Source of the DNA: Elusimicrobia bacterium GWA2_69_24
GTDB lineage: Bacteria > Elusimicrobiota > Elusimicrobia > UBA1565
DNA: 37,175 nt
Reading direction: 5' to 3'
Assembly: GCA_001799695.1 (NCBI GenBank)
Contig: MGTY01000097.1
Coordinates: 1 to 37,175 of the forward strand
Below the pieces are notes generated by a model. The model searched no databases. It was not told the origin of the DNA and saw only the letters and a program-made list of their open reading frames with translations. A program made the translations under genes and the position numbers. Below, in pieces: positions 8,319 through 16,275 of this stretch; within the stretch, counting starts at the first letter, position 1; each line of letters begins with the position of its first letter.

Positions 8319-9314
8319 ATGGCATACGAAGGCAAAGGGGTTTGGTGCATCGCGGAGTCCCGGGGCGGCAAGGTCAGTCCCGTCCTCTTCGAGCTGTTGA
8401 CCGCCGGGCGCAAACTCGCCGCCGCGCGCGGGGAGACGGTGACCGCGGTCGTGATCGGGCACGGGCTCCAGGATGCGGCGGGTGAGATCGCCGGCCGGGG
8501 CGCGGACCAAGTCCTCGTCGTGGAGGACGCCTCCCTCAAGGAGTTCGTGGACGACGTCTACGCCGCGGTGCTGGCGAAGCTGGCCGAGGCCCGGAAACCC
8601 CGGACCCTGCTCCTGCCGGCCACGGTCTACGGGCGCTCGCTCGCCCCGCGGCTCTCGGTGCTCCTGCGTGCCGGCCTCGCGGCCGACGCCGTGGGCCTCG
8701 AGCTCGACGCGGAGCAGCGCCTCCTGGTGACCCGGTCCGCCTACGCGGGCAACGTGGTCGCCACGGTCCTGCTGCGCTCCGTGGACGGCCCCGAGATCGC
8801 CACGGTGCGCCCCCTCGCCTTCGAGCGCAGCGCCGCGGGCGGGGCGGGCACGGTCGCCGCCGCGGCCCCGGACGCGGGAGCCCTGGCGGGCAAGACGGCC
8901 TTCGTCTCCTTCGGAGCCGACCGGGCCGACGAGATCGACCTCGGCGCCGCGGAGAAGATCGTCTCCGGCGGCCGGGGCCTGGGAAAGCCCGAGGGCTTCG
9001 AGCTGGTCCGCAAGCTGGCCAAGACCCTGGGCGCCGCCGTCGGGGCCAGCCGCGCCGCCGTGGACTCGGGCTGGATCCCCTACAAGCACCAGGTCGGCCT
9101 CACCGGCCGCTCCGTGCGCCCGAAGCTGTACGTCGCCTGCGGCATCTCCGGCCAGATCCAGCACATGGCCGGGATGAACGCCAGCGGCACCATCGTGGCG
9201 ATCAACTCCGACGCGGAGTGTCCCATGATGAAGGTCGCCACTTACGCGGTCCAGGGGGACCTCTACAAGCTCCTCCCCGCCATCGTGGCGGAGATCGAGA
9301 AAGCCCGCGGCTAG
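8319..9314 (+). CDS. etfA: Electron transfer flavoprotein alpha subunit
   Basis: 331 residues, the usual EtfA length. The C-terminal FAD domain is clear: GAAVGASRAAVDSGWIPYKHQVGLTGRSVRPKLYVACGISGQIQHMAGM and INSDAECPMMKVATYAVQGDLYKLLP, with the quoted stretch matching the family in order. The N-terminal domain is a Rossmann-like adenosine-binding unit. SD AAAAAGGAA lies before the ATG. It is the last gene of the acyl-CoA block, followed by a hairpin at 9337-9356 that may end transcription. Confidence 0.93.
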   Translation: MAYEGKGVWCIAESRGGKVSPVLFELLTAGRKLAAARGETVTAVVIGHGLQDAAGEIAGRGADQVLVVEDASLKEFVDDVYAAVLAKLAEARKPRTLLLPATVYGRSLAPRLSVLLRAGLAADAVGLELDAEQRLLVTRSAYAGNVVATVLLRSVDGPEIATVRPLAFERSAAGGAGTVAAAAPDAGALAGKTAFVSFGADRADEIDLGAAEKIVSGGRGLGKPEGFELVRKLAKTLGAAVGASRAAVDSGWIPYKHQVGLTGRSVRPKLYVACGISGQIQHMAGMNASGTIVAINSDAECPMMKVATYAVQGDLYKLLPAIVAEIEKARG

Positions 9315-9333
9315 GGTGGTCCGGCATACATTC

Positions 9334-9362
9334 GTCACCCCGGCGAAAGCCGGGGTCCCGGA
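9334..9362. repeat. REP-like palindrome, copy b (possible etfA terminator)
   Basis: ACCCCGGC (9337-9344), GAAA loop, GCCGGGGT (9349-9356): a perfect 8-bp stem capped by a GNRA tetraloop, 22 bp after the etfA stop. It belongs to the same family as 65-84. No T-run follows, so any terminator role would be Rho-independent only in a loose sense. Confidence 0.6.
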
Positions 9363-9417
9363 ACGGAATACCGCACTAGGGAAATCCGCGCGGAATTTGG
9401 TAGACTAGCGTTCCTTC

Positions 9418-9490
9418 GGCGCGGTAGCTCAGTGGTTAGAGCGGGCGTTTCATAAGCGCTAGGTCGGGGGTTCAATCCCCTCCCGCGCCA
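9418..9490 (+). tRNA. tRNA with CAU anticodon (Ile2 or elongator Met)
   Basis: A full cloverleaf of 73 nt: acceptor GGCGCGG/CCGCGCC, D arm GCTC/GAGC, anticodon loop TTCATAA, variable AGGTC, T arm GGGGG with loop TTCAATC, discriminator A. CCA is not encoded. The G1-C72 pair and the absence of three G-C pairs in the anticodon stem argue against initiator tRNA. The D arm, loop and variable region look like bacterial tRNA-Ile2 (in which TilS converts C34 to lysidine) as much as tRNA-Met. TAGACT at 9401-9406 is a weak -10 candidate. No terminator is visible between this tRNA and the histone gene. Confidence 0.92.
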
Positions 9491-9519
9491 GTGGTTTGCA
9501 GGAATACTAAGGAGGAGTG

Positions 9520-9699
9520 ATGTCAGAAACGCTGGTCGTCGTCAGCAAGGTGAAGGCGATGGTGAAGGCGAGCGGGTTCCGCACCGGCGGAGACTTCCTC
9601 GACGCTTTGTCCAGCCGCGTCAATCAGATCGTCCAAGCCGCCATCGAGAAGGTGAAGAACGAGGGCGCGAAGAAGACCCTGGGCGCCGAAGACCTCTAG
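9520..9699 (+). CDS. Bacterial histone-fold protein (single histone)
   Basis: 59 residues, no signal peptide. It looks like a minimal histone fold: helix 1 near 7-17 (VVSKVKAMVKA), loop with GFRTGGDF, long helix 2 near 24-50 (DFLDALSSRVNQIVQAAIEK), then the KKT.GAEDL segment (51-59), which corresponds to the RKT.kaeDi loop of archaeal histones. Helix 3 is nearly absent, as I recall for Bdellovibrio-type bacterial histones such as HBb, whose pattern (VVKSKVK, DF..ALS.kV..li..A) is very similar. Known bacterial histones bind DNA as dimers. The start is ATG 9520, just after AAGGAGG; an upstream GTG at 9517 is also possible. midA follows 10 bp later, so it appears to be the first cistron of the complex I operon. 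The family call is pattern recognition, not a search result. Confidence 0.75.
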   Translation: MSETLVVVSKVKAMVKASGFRTGGDFLDALSSRVNQIVQAAIEKVKNEGAKKTLGAEDL

Positions 9700-9709
9700 A
9701 TCGTCCGAC

Positions 9710-10720
9710 GTGCAGACCTTTCGGGACTTCATGGAACAGTCTCTCTATGACCCCGCCGCGGGATTCTATCCCCGGCGGGAGTCGAAGGGGGACTTCTACA
9801 CCGCGCCGGAGCTCCATCCGGCCTTCGGCGCCGTCCTGGCCGCAGAGCTCGCCGCGCGCCTGGCGGCCGTCCGGCGCGCGCGCCCCGAAACCCCGCTGTG
9901 CGTCGTGGAGATGGGCTCGGGCGACGGGACGCTGTCCGGACAGCTCAGGGCCTCCCTGCGGGCCGAACACCCGCGCTGGGCCGGGGAAGCCCGCTGGATC
10001 CTGGTGGAGCGGGTCGAGAATCTGCTCCTCAAGAGCGTCCAGGCCCTGCGCGCCTCGGGCGGGGAGATCCTGGGCCACGCCTCCCTGGAGAATATCCCGG
10101 GCCCCGTGTGCGGGGTGTTCCTCTCCAACGAGCTGGTGGACGCCCTGCCCGTGCATCTCCTGGAGAAGTCCGGCGGCGAGATGCGCGAGGTGTTCGTGCG
10201 CGATCCGGACGGGACGCCCGGCCCGCAGTTGGGCCCGCTCTCGGACCCCGAACTGCGGCCTGACGCCGAGGCCGTTGCGGCCGAGCTCCCGGAGGGGGGG
10301 CGGCATGCGGTCTCCCTGGAAGCCCGGCGCTGGCTGCGCCGCGTCGCCGGCCTCCTGGACGCCGGCTCCATCCTCACCGTGGACTACGGCGACCGCTTCC
10401 TCCCGGGCCGGCCCAACCCGCCGCGCTCCTTTCGCGGCCACCGAGTGAGCGGCGACCTGTTCCAGGCCCCCGGCCGGACCGACCTCACGGCCTCCGTCGA
10501 TTTCTCCGCCCTCATCCGCGAGGGGGAGCGCTGCGGACTGCGCACCGCCGCCTTCCTGACCTTGGGCCGCTTCCTCATGGACCGGGGCATCCTGGAGCGC
10601 ATGCCCCAGGACGGCTCCCGGGCCTCTTTCAAGGAACGCGCGCAGCTCAAGACCCTTTTCCACCCCGACGGGATGGGCGACCGCTTCAAAGTCCTTATCC
10701 AGGAGAAAGGCCTGCCATGA
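9710..10720 (+). CDS. MidA/NDUFAF7-type SAM-dependent methyltransferase
   Basis: 336 residues of the MidA/NDUFAF7 (DUF185) family. Seen: [17 protein letters not shown] at the start, [14 protein letters not shown] (27-40), the SAM-binding [13 protein letters not shown] (68-80), the family hallmark [13 protein letters not shown] (139-151) and VDYGDR later. The GTG at 9710 is chosen because it restores the conserved FRDFM N-terminus; ATG 9731 would remove it. In mitochondria NDUFAF7 symmetrically dimethylates Arg85 of NDUFS2, the NuoD homologue, early in complex I assembly. Here the gene overlaps nuoA by 4 bp and NuoD keeps the matching arginine (Arg49), so a complex I assembly role is a natural inference. 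Confidence 0.85.
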   Translation: MQTFRDFMEQSLYDPAAGFYPRRESKGDFYTAPELHPAFGAVLAAELAARLAAVRRARPETPLCVVEMGSGDGTLSGQLRASLRAEHPRWAGEARWILVERVENLLLKSVQALRASGGEILGHASLENIPGPVCGVFLSNELVDALPVHLLEKSGGEMREVFVRDPDGTPGPQLGPLSDPELRPDAEAVAAELPEGGRHAVSLEARRWLRRVAGLLDAGSILTVDYGDRFLPGRPNPPRSFRGHRVSGDLFQAPGRTDLTASVDFSALIREGERCGLRTAAFLTLGRFLMDRGILERMPQDGSRASFKERAQLKTLFHPDGMGDRFKVLIQEKGLP

Positions 10721-11133
10721 TGCCGGCCTACGCCGCCCTCTACGCTTTCGCGGTCATGGGCGCGCTCTTCGCCGTCGGCGGCCTCATCGCGGCCTGGGCC
10801 CTGCGTCCCCAGGTCGAAGACCCGATCAAGCGCACGACCTACGAGTGCGGCATGGTCGCGGTGGGCTCCACCGACGTCAAGACCAACGTCCGGTTCTACG
10901 TCTTCGCCCTGCTCTTCGTCATTTTCGACGTGGAAGCGCTCTTCATCTTCCCCTGGGCCGTCTGCGTCCGGGCCCTGGGAGCCCCGGCTCTCATCGAGAT
11001 GCTGGTGTTCCTGGTCCTGCTGTTCCTGGGCCTGGTCTACGCCTGGGGCCACGGAGCCCTGGAGTGGGACTGGCCTGCGGCCCCCGTCCGGCACCGCAAG
11101 GCCGGAGCGCGCCGCGCGGGAGGGCACTCGTAA
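10717..11133 (+). CDS. nuoA: Complex I subunit A
   Basis: 138-residue membrane subunit (ND3/NdhC family) with three predicted helices. [33 protein letters not shown] is the conserved loop and second helix region, with the loop cysteine (in YECG) near the quinone channel. It ends in a basic tail. ATG overlaps the midA stop (ATGA); an ATG follows immediately at 10720. Its stop TAA overlaps nuoB's ATG by one base. It is the first complex I structural gene. Confidence 0.93.
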   Translation: MMPAYAALYAFAVMGALFAVGGLIAAWALRPQVEDPIKRTTYECGMVAVGSTDVKTNVRFYVFALLFVIFDVEALFIFPWAVCVRALGAPALIEMLVFLVLLFLGLVYAWGHGALEWDWPAAPVRHRKAGARRAGGHS

Positions 11134-11681
11134 TGGGGATCGTCCTGGATAAGCTGCCCGGAGTCTGCGGCGTCCTGCCCGGCGGGGCGGGCGTGCTGGC
11201 CGCCTCGGACGAAGTAGTGAACTGGGCGCGCAAGCGCTCGGTGTGGCCGGTCACCTTCGGCCTGGCCTGCTGCGCCATCGAGATGATGGCCGCCTACGCC
11301 GCCCGATTCGACACCGACCGCCTGGGCATCTTCCCGCGTCCGAGCCCGCGCCAGGCCGACCTCCTCATCATCGCCGGCACCGTGGTCAAGAAGATGGCCG
11401 AACCTATCGTCCAGATCTTCCATCAGATGCCCGAGCCGCGCTGGGTCCTATCTCTGGGCAGCTGCTCCAATTGCGGCGGACCGTACTACGACTCCTACTC
11501 CGTCGTGAAGGGCGTGGACAAGATCATCCCCGTGGACGTCTACGTGGCGGGCTGCCCGCCCCGGCCGGAAGCCCTCATCTACGGCATCCTCGAGCTCCAG
11601 AAAAAGATCGAGAAGATGAGTCTGGCCCGCGGCGCCGGCGCCACCGCCCAGATCGAGACCGGGCCCCGGCGGTACGACTAG
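11133..11681 (+). CDS. nuoB: Complex I subunit B (cluster N2)
   Basis: 182 residues (PSST family). It carries the terminal [4Fe-4S] cluster N2 that hands electrons to quinone: adjacent cysteines 46-47 in GLACCAIEM, Cys111 in GSCSNCGG and Cys141 in [25 protein letters not shown] is conserved. The TAATG junction with nuoA implies coupled translation. The N-terminus is slightly long and the C-terminus has a short variable tail. Confidence 0.95.
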   Translation: MGIVLDKLPGVCGVLPGGAGVLAASDEVVNWARKRSVWPVTFGLACCAIEMMAAYAARFDTDRLGIFPRPSPRQADLLIIAGTVVKKMAEPIVQIFHQMPEPRWVLSLGSCSNCGGPYYDSYSVVKGVDKIIPVDVYVAGCPPRPEALIYGILELQKKIEKMSLARGAGATAQIETGPRRYD

Positions 11682-11684
11682 CTC

Positions 11685-12263
11685 ATGGACCGCGCGACCC
11701 TGCTGGCCAAGTTCGCCGAGAAGTTCCCCGGGATCCAGGAAGCCGCCCAGCCCGTGCGGGACTACCCCACCTTCCGCCTGGCCGCGGCCGCGGACCTCGT
11801 GCCCGCCGCCCGCTGGCTCAAGGAGGAGCTCGGCTTCGACTATCTGGACATGGTCACGGCCACGGACTGGCTGGGCCCGGTGGACCTGCGCGGCTACGTC
11901 CGGGAAGCCAACCCGCACGTCATCGCCAAGGAACTGGGGGCCCCCGGGGGGGACCCCGCGCCGGCCAAGAAGAACGAGGGCGTGGGCTACCGCGACGCCA
12001 TCGAGCTCCTGTACTGCTTCTCCAATTTCCGCGAGAAAGCCAAGGTCTTCCTCAAGCTGGACGTGCCCCGCTCTCCGGCGAGCGCCCCCTCGCTTTTCCC
12101 GGTGTTCCACTCCGCCGACTGGCAGGAACGCGAAGCCTTCGACCTCCTGGGCGTGGCTTTCGACGGGCACCCCAACCTGGCCAAGATCCTGACCCCCGAT
12201 TTCATCGCGGGCAACCCCCTGCGCAAGGATTACGTCCACCAGAAGGACCGGTACGACTCATGA
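11685..12263 (+). CDS. nuoC: Complex I subunit C
   Basis: 192 residues of the 30-kDa subunit of the peripheral arm. The C-terminal signature is intact: SADWQEREAFDLLGVAFDGHPNLAKILTPDF, then NPLRKDY. NuoC is separate from NuoD here, not fused as in E. coli. A loop around residues 78-103 contains an extra Lys/Ala/Pro-rich stretch (GAPGGDPAPAKKNEG). Its stop overlaps nuoD's ATG (ATGA). Confidence 0.93.
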   Translation: MDRATLLAKFAEKFPGIQEAAQPVRDYPTFRLAAAADLVPAARWLKEELGFDYLDMVTATDWLGPVDLRGYVREANPHVIAKELGAPGGDPAPAKKNEGVGYRDAIELLYCFSNFREKAKVFLKLDVPRSPASAPSLFPVFHSADWQEREAFDLLGVAFDGHPNLAKILTPDFIAGNPLRKDYVHQKDRYDS

Positions 12264-13372
12264 CCCCGGCTCCGCTCAGGACCGACCAGCTCTTCGTCAA
12301 CCTCGGGCCCCAGCACCCGAGCACCCACGGCGTGCTGCGCGTCGGGCTTACCCTGGAGGGCGAGGTGATCATGCGGGCCGAGCCGGACATCGGCTACCTC
12401 CACCGCGGCACCGAGAAGCTCTCCGAGATCCGGGGCTGGAACCAGCTGGTCGCCCTGTCCGACCGCTGGGACTACTGCAATGCGATGGGCAACAACCTCG
12501 CCTACTGCCTGGCCGCGGAGAAGCTCCTGACCGTCGAAGTCCCCGAGCGCGCCCAGCACCTGCGCGCCGTCATGTGCGAGTTGAACCGGATCGCCAGCCA
12601 CCTCATCTTCTTCGGCACTTTCGGCATCGACATCGGCGCCTTCACGCCCTTCCTGCACGCCTTCCGTGAGCGGGAGATGCTCCTGGACCTCTTCGAGTCC
12701 TGCACCGGCGCCCGGCTGACCTACAACTACATCCGCATCGGCGGCGTCATGCGGGACCTGCCCAAGGGCTGGCCCGACCTCTGCCGCGAGTTCCTGGAGT
12801 TCTTCAAGCCCCGCCTGCAGGAGTACGACACCCTGCTCTCGTTCAACCCTATCTTCCTGGACCGCACCAAGACCGTGGGCCACATCTCCAGGGAGTCGGC
12901 GCTGAACTGGGGCGTCTCCGGGCCGAACCTGCGCGCCTCCGGCGTGAAGGCGGACGTGCGCAAGCTCGACCCCTACTGCCTCTACGCCAAGTACGATTTC
13001 GAGATCCCGGTCGGAAAGACCGGCTGCTGCTGGGACCGCTACTACTGCCGCATGCTCGAGATCAAGGAATCGGTCCGCATCGTGGAGCAGGCCCTGGGCC
13101 TGCTCGCCGACGGCCCGGTCATGGCCAAGGGTGTCGCCAAGATACTCAAGCCGGCGCCCGGCGAATCCTACGGCCACGTCGAGGCCGCGCGGGGCGACCT
13201 GGGCGTCCACCTGATCTCCGACGGGAACACCGCTCCCTACCGCCTGCATGTGCGCGCCCCCTCTTTCATGAACCTCCAGATCCTGCAGGAGCTCCTGGTC
13301 GGACAGCGGATGTCGGACGTCATCGCCATCCTGGGCTCGATCGACATCGTGCTCGGGGAGGTGGACCGGTGA
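12260..13372 (+). CDS. nuoD: Complex I subunit D
   Basis: 370-residue 49-kDa subunit that forms the quinone pocket with NuoB. Seen: NLGPQHPSTHGVLR (14-27), DIGYLHRGTEKL (43-54), DRWDYCNAM, ELNRIASHL and the C-terminal GEVDR. The N-terminal histidine pair and tyrosine region fit the quinone site. Arg49 in LHRGTEK aligns with mitochondrial NDUFS2 Arg85, the NDUFAF7 methylation target. Stop overlaps the nuoH GTG. Confidence 0.95.
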   Translation: MTPAPLRTDQLFVNLGPQHPSTHGVLRVGLTLEGEVIMRAEPDIGYLHRGTEKLSEIRGWNQLVALSDRWDYCNAMGNNLAYCLAAEKLLTVEVPERAQHLRAVMCELNRIASHLIFFGTFGIDIGAFTPFLHAFREREMLLDLFESCTGARLTYNYIRIGGVMRDLPKGWPDLCREFLEFFKPRLQEYDTLLSFNPIFLDRTKTVGHISRESALNWGVSGPNLRASGVKADVRKLDPYCLYAKYDFEIPVGKTGCCWDRYYCRMLEIKESVRIVEQALGLLADGPVMAKGVAKILKPAPGESYGHVEAARGDLGVHLISDGNTAPYRLHVRAPSFMNLQILQELLVGQRMSDVIAILGSIDIVLGEVDR

Positions 13373-14700
13373 CCGACGAGCCGAGACCGGGACAGCCGCC
13401 GCCCGCCCCCGAGCCCAAGCCTGCCGCCCCGGCGAAGCCGCCCGTGGTCCTGCCGGACCCCGTCTTCAACACCGCCAACGGCCGCCTCCTGTTCGCCGAG
13501 GACCGGCTCTGGCCCAACCGGGTCTGGAAGGGCATGTTCTCTTTGCCCCGCTACCGCAACGGGGCGCTCATGCTCGCCGGCATCATCGTCGCCGGGACCG
13601 CTTTCGTCGCCGCCGTGGGCGAGCTGGACTCCCGCGTCCGGCCCGTCTTCAACTGGCTCTCCGCCCAGGCCGCCGCCCTGAGCCTGCCCGCCCTCCTGTT
13701 CCCGGCCGCCTGGATCGTGGTCAAGGTCCTGGCCATCACGGGCGTCATCGTGGCCGCGCCCATCTTCCTGGTATGGTGGGAGCGCAAGATCTCGGCCCAC
13801 ATGCAGTCCCGCTTCGGGCCCATGGTCACGGGCGGGTTCCATGGCTGGCTGCAGACCGTCGCCGACGGCATCAAGCTCTTCCTCAAGGAGAACATCACCC
13901 CTGTCACCGCCGACCGTTGGGTGCATCTCCTGGGTCCCATCGTGGCCTTGGGACCGGTGTTCCTGGCCTTCGCGCCCGTCTGCTTCGGCCGCGAGCTGGC
14001 GGCCGCGGACCTCGACATCGGCGTGGTCTACATCTTCGCCATGACCGGCGTCTCGGTCCTGGGCATCATGATGGCGGGCTGGGGCTCGGGCAATAAGTAC
14101 TCCTTGCTGGGCGGCCTGCGCGCCGCGGCCCAGCTGGTGAGCTACGAGATCCCCCGGGCCTTCTCGGTCATCCCGGTCATCATGCTGGCGGGCTCCTTGA
14201 ACCTGACCAAGATCGTCGCCGCGCAGAGCGGCTGGTGGTTCGACGGCATCCCGGTCCTGCCCCGCTGGTTCATCTTCTACCCGGTCGTCGGGCAGCTATC
14301 CTTCCTCATCTTCCTGATCACCTCGGTGGCCGAGACCAACCGCACCCCCTTCGACATCCCCGAGGCGGAGTCCGAGCTGGTCTCGGGCTTCCACACCGAG
14401 TACTCCGGGCTCAAGTTCTCGTTCTTCTTCCTGGCTGAGTACGCCTACATGACCCTGGGCTGCTGCTTGATGGCGGCCTTCTTCCTGGGCGGCGGCGCCG
14501 CGCCCTGGCCCTTCCTCTCCTTCATCCCGAGCTGGGCCTGGTTCACGGTCAAGGTCCTGGGCTTGGTGTTCTGCTTCATGTGGTTCCGCTGGACCTTCCC
14601 GCGCTTCCGGGTGGACCGGCTGATGGACTTCAACTGGAAATTCCTGCTCCCGTGGTCCTTCGCGAACATCGCGATCGCCGGGCTCTATGTGATGCTCTGA
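13369..14700 (+). CDS. nuoH: Complex I subunit H with long N-terminal extension
   Basis: 443 residues, about 110 more than usual for NuoH (ND1). The canonical protein begins with the helix at about 108-137, followed by WWERKISAHMQSRFGPM, then ADGIKLFLKENITP and the conserved AETNRTPFDIPEAESELVSGFHTEY segment in order. Before it lie a Pro/Ala-rich stretch (residues 8-30) and an extra hydrophobic helix (about 65-84). The GTG start at 13369 is supported by the overlap with the nuoD stop (GTGA); no later start leaves the extension out without breaking that coupling. The added helix is unexplained. Confidence 0.9.
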   Translation: MTDEPRPGQPPPAPEPKPAAPAKPPVVLPDPVFNTANGRLLFAEDRLWPNRVWKGMFSLPRYRNGALMLAGIIVAGTAFVAAVGELDSRVRPVFNWLSAQAAALSLPALLFPAAWIVVKVLAITGVIVAAPIFLVWWERKISAHMQSRFGPMVTGGFHGWLQTVADGIKLFLKENITPVTADRWVHLLGPIVALGPVFLAFAPVCFGRELAAADLDIGVVYIFAMTGVSVLGIMMAGWGSGNKYSLLGGLRAAAQLVSYEIPRAFSVIPVIMLAGSLNLTKIVAAQSGWWFDGIPVLPRWFIFYPVVGQLSFLIFLITSVAETNRTPFDIPEAESELVSGFHTEYSGLKFSFFFLAEYAYMTLGCCLMAAFFLGGGAAPWPFLSFIPSWAWFTVKVLGLVFCFMWFRWTFPRFRVDRLMDFNWKFLLPWSFANIAIAGLYVML

Positions 14701-15212
14701 TGCGCTACTTCCAGACCGTCCTGAACGCCTGCGCCGACATCGGCAAGGGGCTGTGGATCACCCTGCGCACCATGGTGAAGCCCGCCATCACGGTGCAGTA
14801 CCCCGACGAGAAGCTGGTCCCCTACCCGGGCTTCCGCGGCGTCCTGCTCTACGACGCCGAGATCTGCATCTCCTGCAGCCTCTGCGTGAAGGCCTGCCCC
14901 TCGGAGTGCATCCAGCTCGAGAGCCGGAAGAACGAGGCCGGCAAGCGCGTCCCCAAGGTCTCCTGGTACTCCCTCGACGTGGGCAAGTGCAATTTCTGCC
15001 GCCTCTGCGAGGAGGCCTGCCCCACCAAGCCCAAGGCCGTCTGGCATTCCCGGGACTTCGAAGCCGTCTTCTCGTCGCGCGAGGAGATGGTGCGCTACTG
15101 GCGCAAAGGCACGGAGTACCCGGGGCAGTGGTACGACCCGGTCACCCGGACCTACAAGCCCGTCGCAGGCCAGGTGTCTTTGCAGACCGTCCCGGAGCGG
15201 ATCCTATACTGA
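14700..15212 (+). CDS. nuoI: Complex I subunit I (two [4Fe-4S] clusters)
   Basis: 170 residues (TYKY family). Two ferredoxin motifs, CISCSLCVKACP (Cys56, 59, 62, 66) and CNFCRLCEEACP (Cys97, 100, 103, 107), bind clusters N6a and N6b that feed N2. An N-terminal amphipathic helix lies against the membrane arm. Its ATG overlaps the nuoH stop and its stop overlaps nuoJ's ATG. With nuoEFG absent, this subunit and NuoB/C/D are where an alternative electron donor would have to dock. Confidence 0.95.
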   Translation: MRYFQTVLNACADIGKGLWITLRTMVKPAITVQYPDEKLVPYPGFRGVLLYDAEICISCSLCVKACPSECIQLESRKNEAGKRVPKVSWYSLDVGKCNFCRLCEEACPTKPKAVWHSRDFEAVFSSREEMVRYWRKGTEYPGQWYDPVTRTYKPVAGQVSLQTVPERILY

Positions 15213-15700
15213 TGGAGATCATCGCCTTCTACACCTTCGCCGTCATCGCCCTGGGCGCGGCCGCCGGGGTGGTTCTCTTCCCCAACGTCCTGCACTCCGC
15301 CCTCATGCTGGGGCTCTCCCTGGCCGCGGTGGCCGGGCTCTTCGCCGTGCTGGGCGCCGATTTCCTCTTCGGGGCGCAGCTCCTCATCTACGTGACCGGC
15401 ATCGCGGTCCTGGTCGCCTTCGTGGTCATGCTGGCGGGCCGGCAGAACCCCCTGCACCTGCGCCAGATCAACAAGCAGTGGGCGCCCGCCGCGGCCATCG
15501 TGCTCACGACCTTCTGGGGCCTATGGCGCTGCGGCGAACTGCACCGCGAGACCCGCATCGCCACCGACCCCGAGCCCATGACCCACGCACTCGGCGCCCT
15601 GCTCATGGGCGACCTCACCGTGCCGTTCGAGCTCATCTCGGTCATCCTGGTCGTCGCCCTGGTGGGCGCCGTCCTGTTCTCGAAAAGGCGCAGCGCATGA
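15212..15700 (+). CDS. nuoJ: Complex I subunit J
   Basis: 162-residue membrane subunit (ND6) with five predicted helices. The third-helix signature FLFGAQLLIYVTGIAVLVAFVVML is clear; the pi-bulge tyrosine of that helix (IYVTG) is involved in coupling. Stop and nuoK start overlap by 4 bp (ATGA). Confidence 0.92.
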   Translation: MEIIAFYTFAVIALGAAAGVVLFPNVLHSALMLGLSLAAVAGLFAVLGADFLFGAQLLIYVTGIAVLVAFVVMLAGRQNPLHLRQINKQWAPAAAIVLTTFWGLWRCGELHRETRIATDPEPMTHALGALLMGDLTVPFELISVILVVALVGAVLFSKRRSA

Positions 15701-16002
15701 CCCTCGCCCATTATCTGGCGGTGAGCTCGGGGCTCTTCCTCATCGGGCTCTTCGGCGCCCTGACCCGGCGCAACATCATCGGCATCCTCATGGGCATCGA
15801 GCTCATGTTCAACGCGGCGAACCTGAACCTGGTCGCCTTCAACCGCTTCCTGCACCCCGACGGCGTGGCGGGGGGGGCCGTGGCGCTGTTCACCATGGCC
15901 GTGGCCGCCGCCGAGATCGTGGTCGGTCTCGCCCTCGTCCTTTCCATCTACCGCACCCTCCATACGGTGCAGGCGGAGGACATCAGTCTGCTCAAGGGTT
16001 AA
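15697..16002 (+). CDS. nuoK: Complex I subunit K
   Basis: 101 residues (ND4L), three helices. GILMGIELMFNAANLNLVAF holds the conserved helix-2 glutamate, and FTMAVAAAEIVVGLALVL the helix-3 glutamate, both part of the proton path. It is the last gene before the structured repeat at 16003-16271 breaks the otherwise gapless operon: the repeat starts on the base after its stop codon. Confidence 0.94.
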   Translation: MTLAHYLAVSSGLFLIGLFGALTRRNIIGILMGIELMFNAANLNLVAFNRFLHPDGVAGGAVALFTMAVAAAEIVVGLALVLSIYRTLHTVQAEDISLLKG

Positions 16003-16271
16003 GGGCATGTCAACCAATAATATGAGCATTTCGCCGGAGGCGATTTTGGAGCGAGCCGAAGCGATGCGAGACGCGCAGGCTCGTAGAGCCTGTAAGTCGA
16101 GCAGCGCGAAGGCGCAGCCCAAAAGCGCCCCGGCCCTTCGGGGAGGCCCGCTATTGGCCGATTTCGTCGTTGCTCGTCGCTTACATAGCTCACGCTATGC
16201 GCGCTCCTCGCGCCTAGAACTCGGCTCGATTGCGGGCCTCCGAAATGATCATATTATTGGTTGACAGGCCC
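16003..16271. repeat. Structured inverted-repeat element, copy 1 (between nuoK and nuoL)
   Basis: A 269-bp element whose ends are inverted repeats. The outer part is GGGCATGTCAAC on the left and, read from the other strand, GGGCCTGTCAAC on the right. The inner part, CAATAATATGANCATTTCG, is shared by both ends and by copy 2 (24545-24928, opposite orientation). The interior is about 90% alike between copies, apart from two extra blocks in copy 2. An internal hairpin CAGGCTC (16076-16082)/GAGCCTG (16086-16092) is kept in copy 2 as CAGGCCT/AGGCCTG, a paired change. No transposase is encoded; an 85-codon frame running through it is judged accidental. It could be a MITE-like mobile element or an RNA structure in the nuo message. 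Confidence 0.8.
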
Positions 16272-16275
16272 TGAT

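Noticed and set aside
9418..9490. Initiator tRNA-Met
   Set aside because: The acceptor begins with a proper G1-C72 pair, and the anticodon stem lacks the run of three G-C pairs that marks initiators.
16007..16264. An 85-codon open frame covering repeat copy 1, with a similar peptide (LLADFVVARRLHSSRYARSS) readable from copy 2
   Set aside because: The frame lies wholly in a palindromic repeat, has no SD, and differences between copies change amino acids freely while base pairing is kept, so the DNA or RNA fold rather than a protein is conserved.
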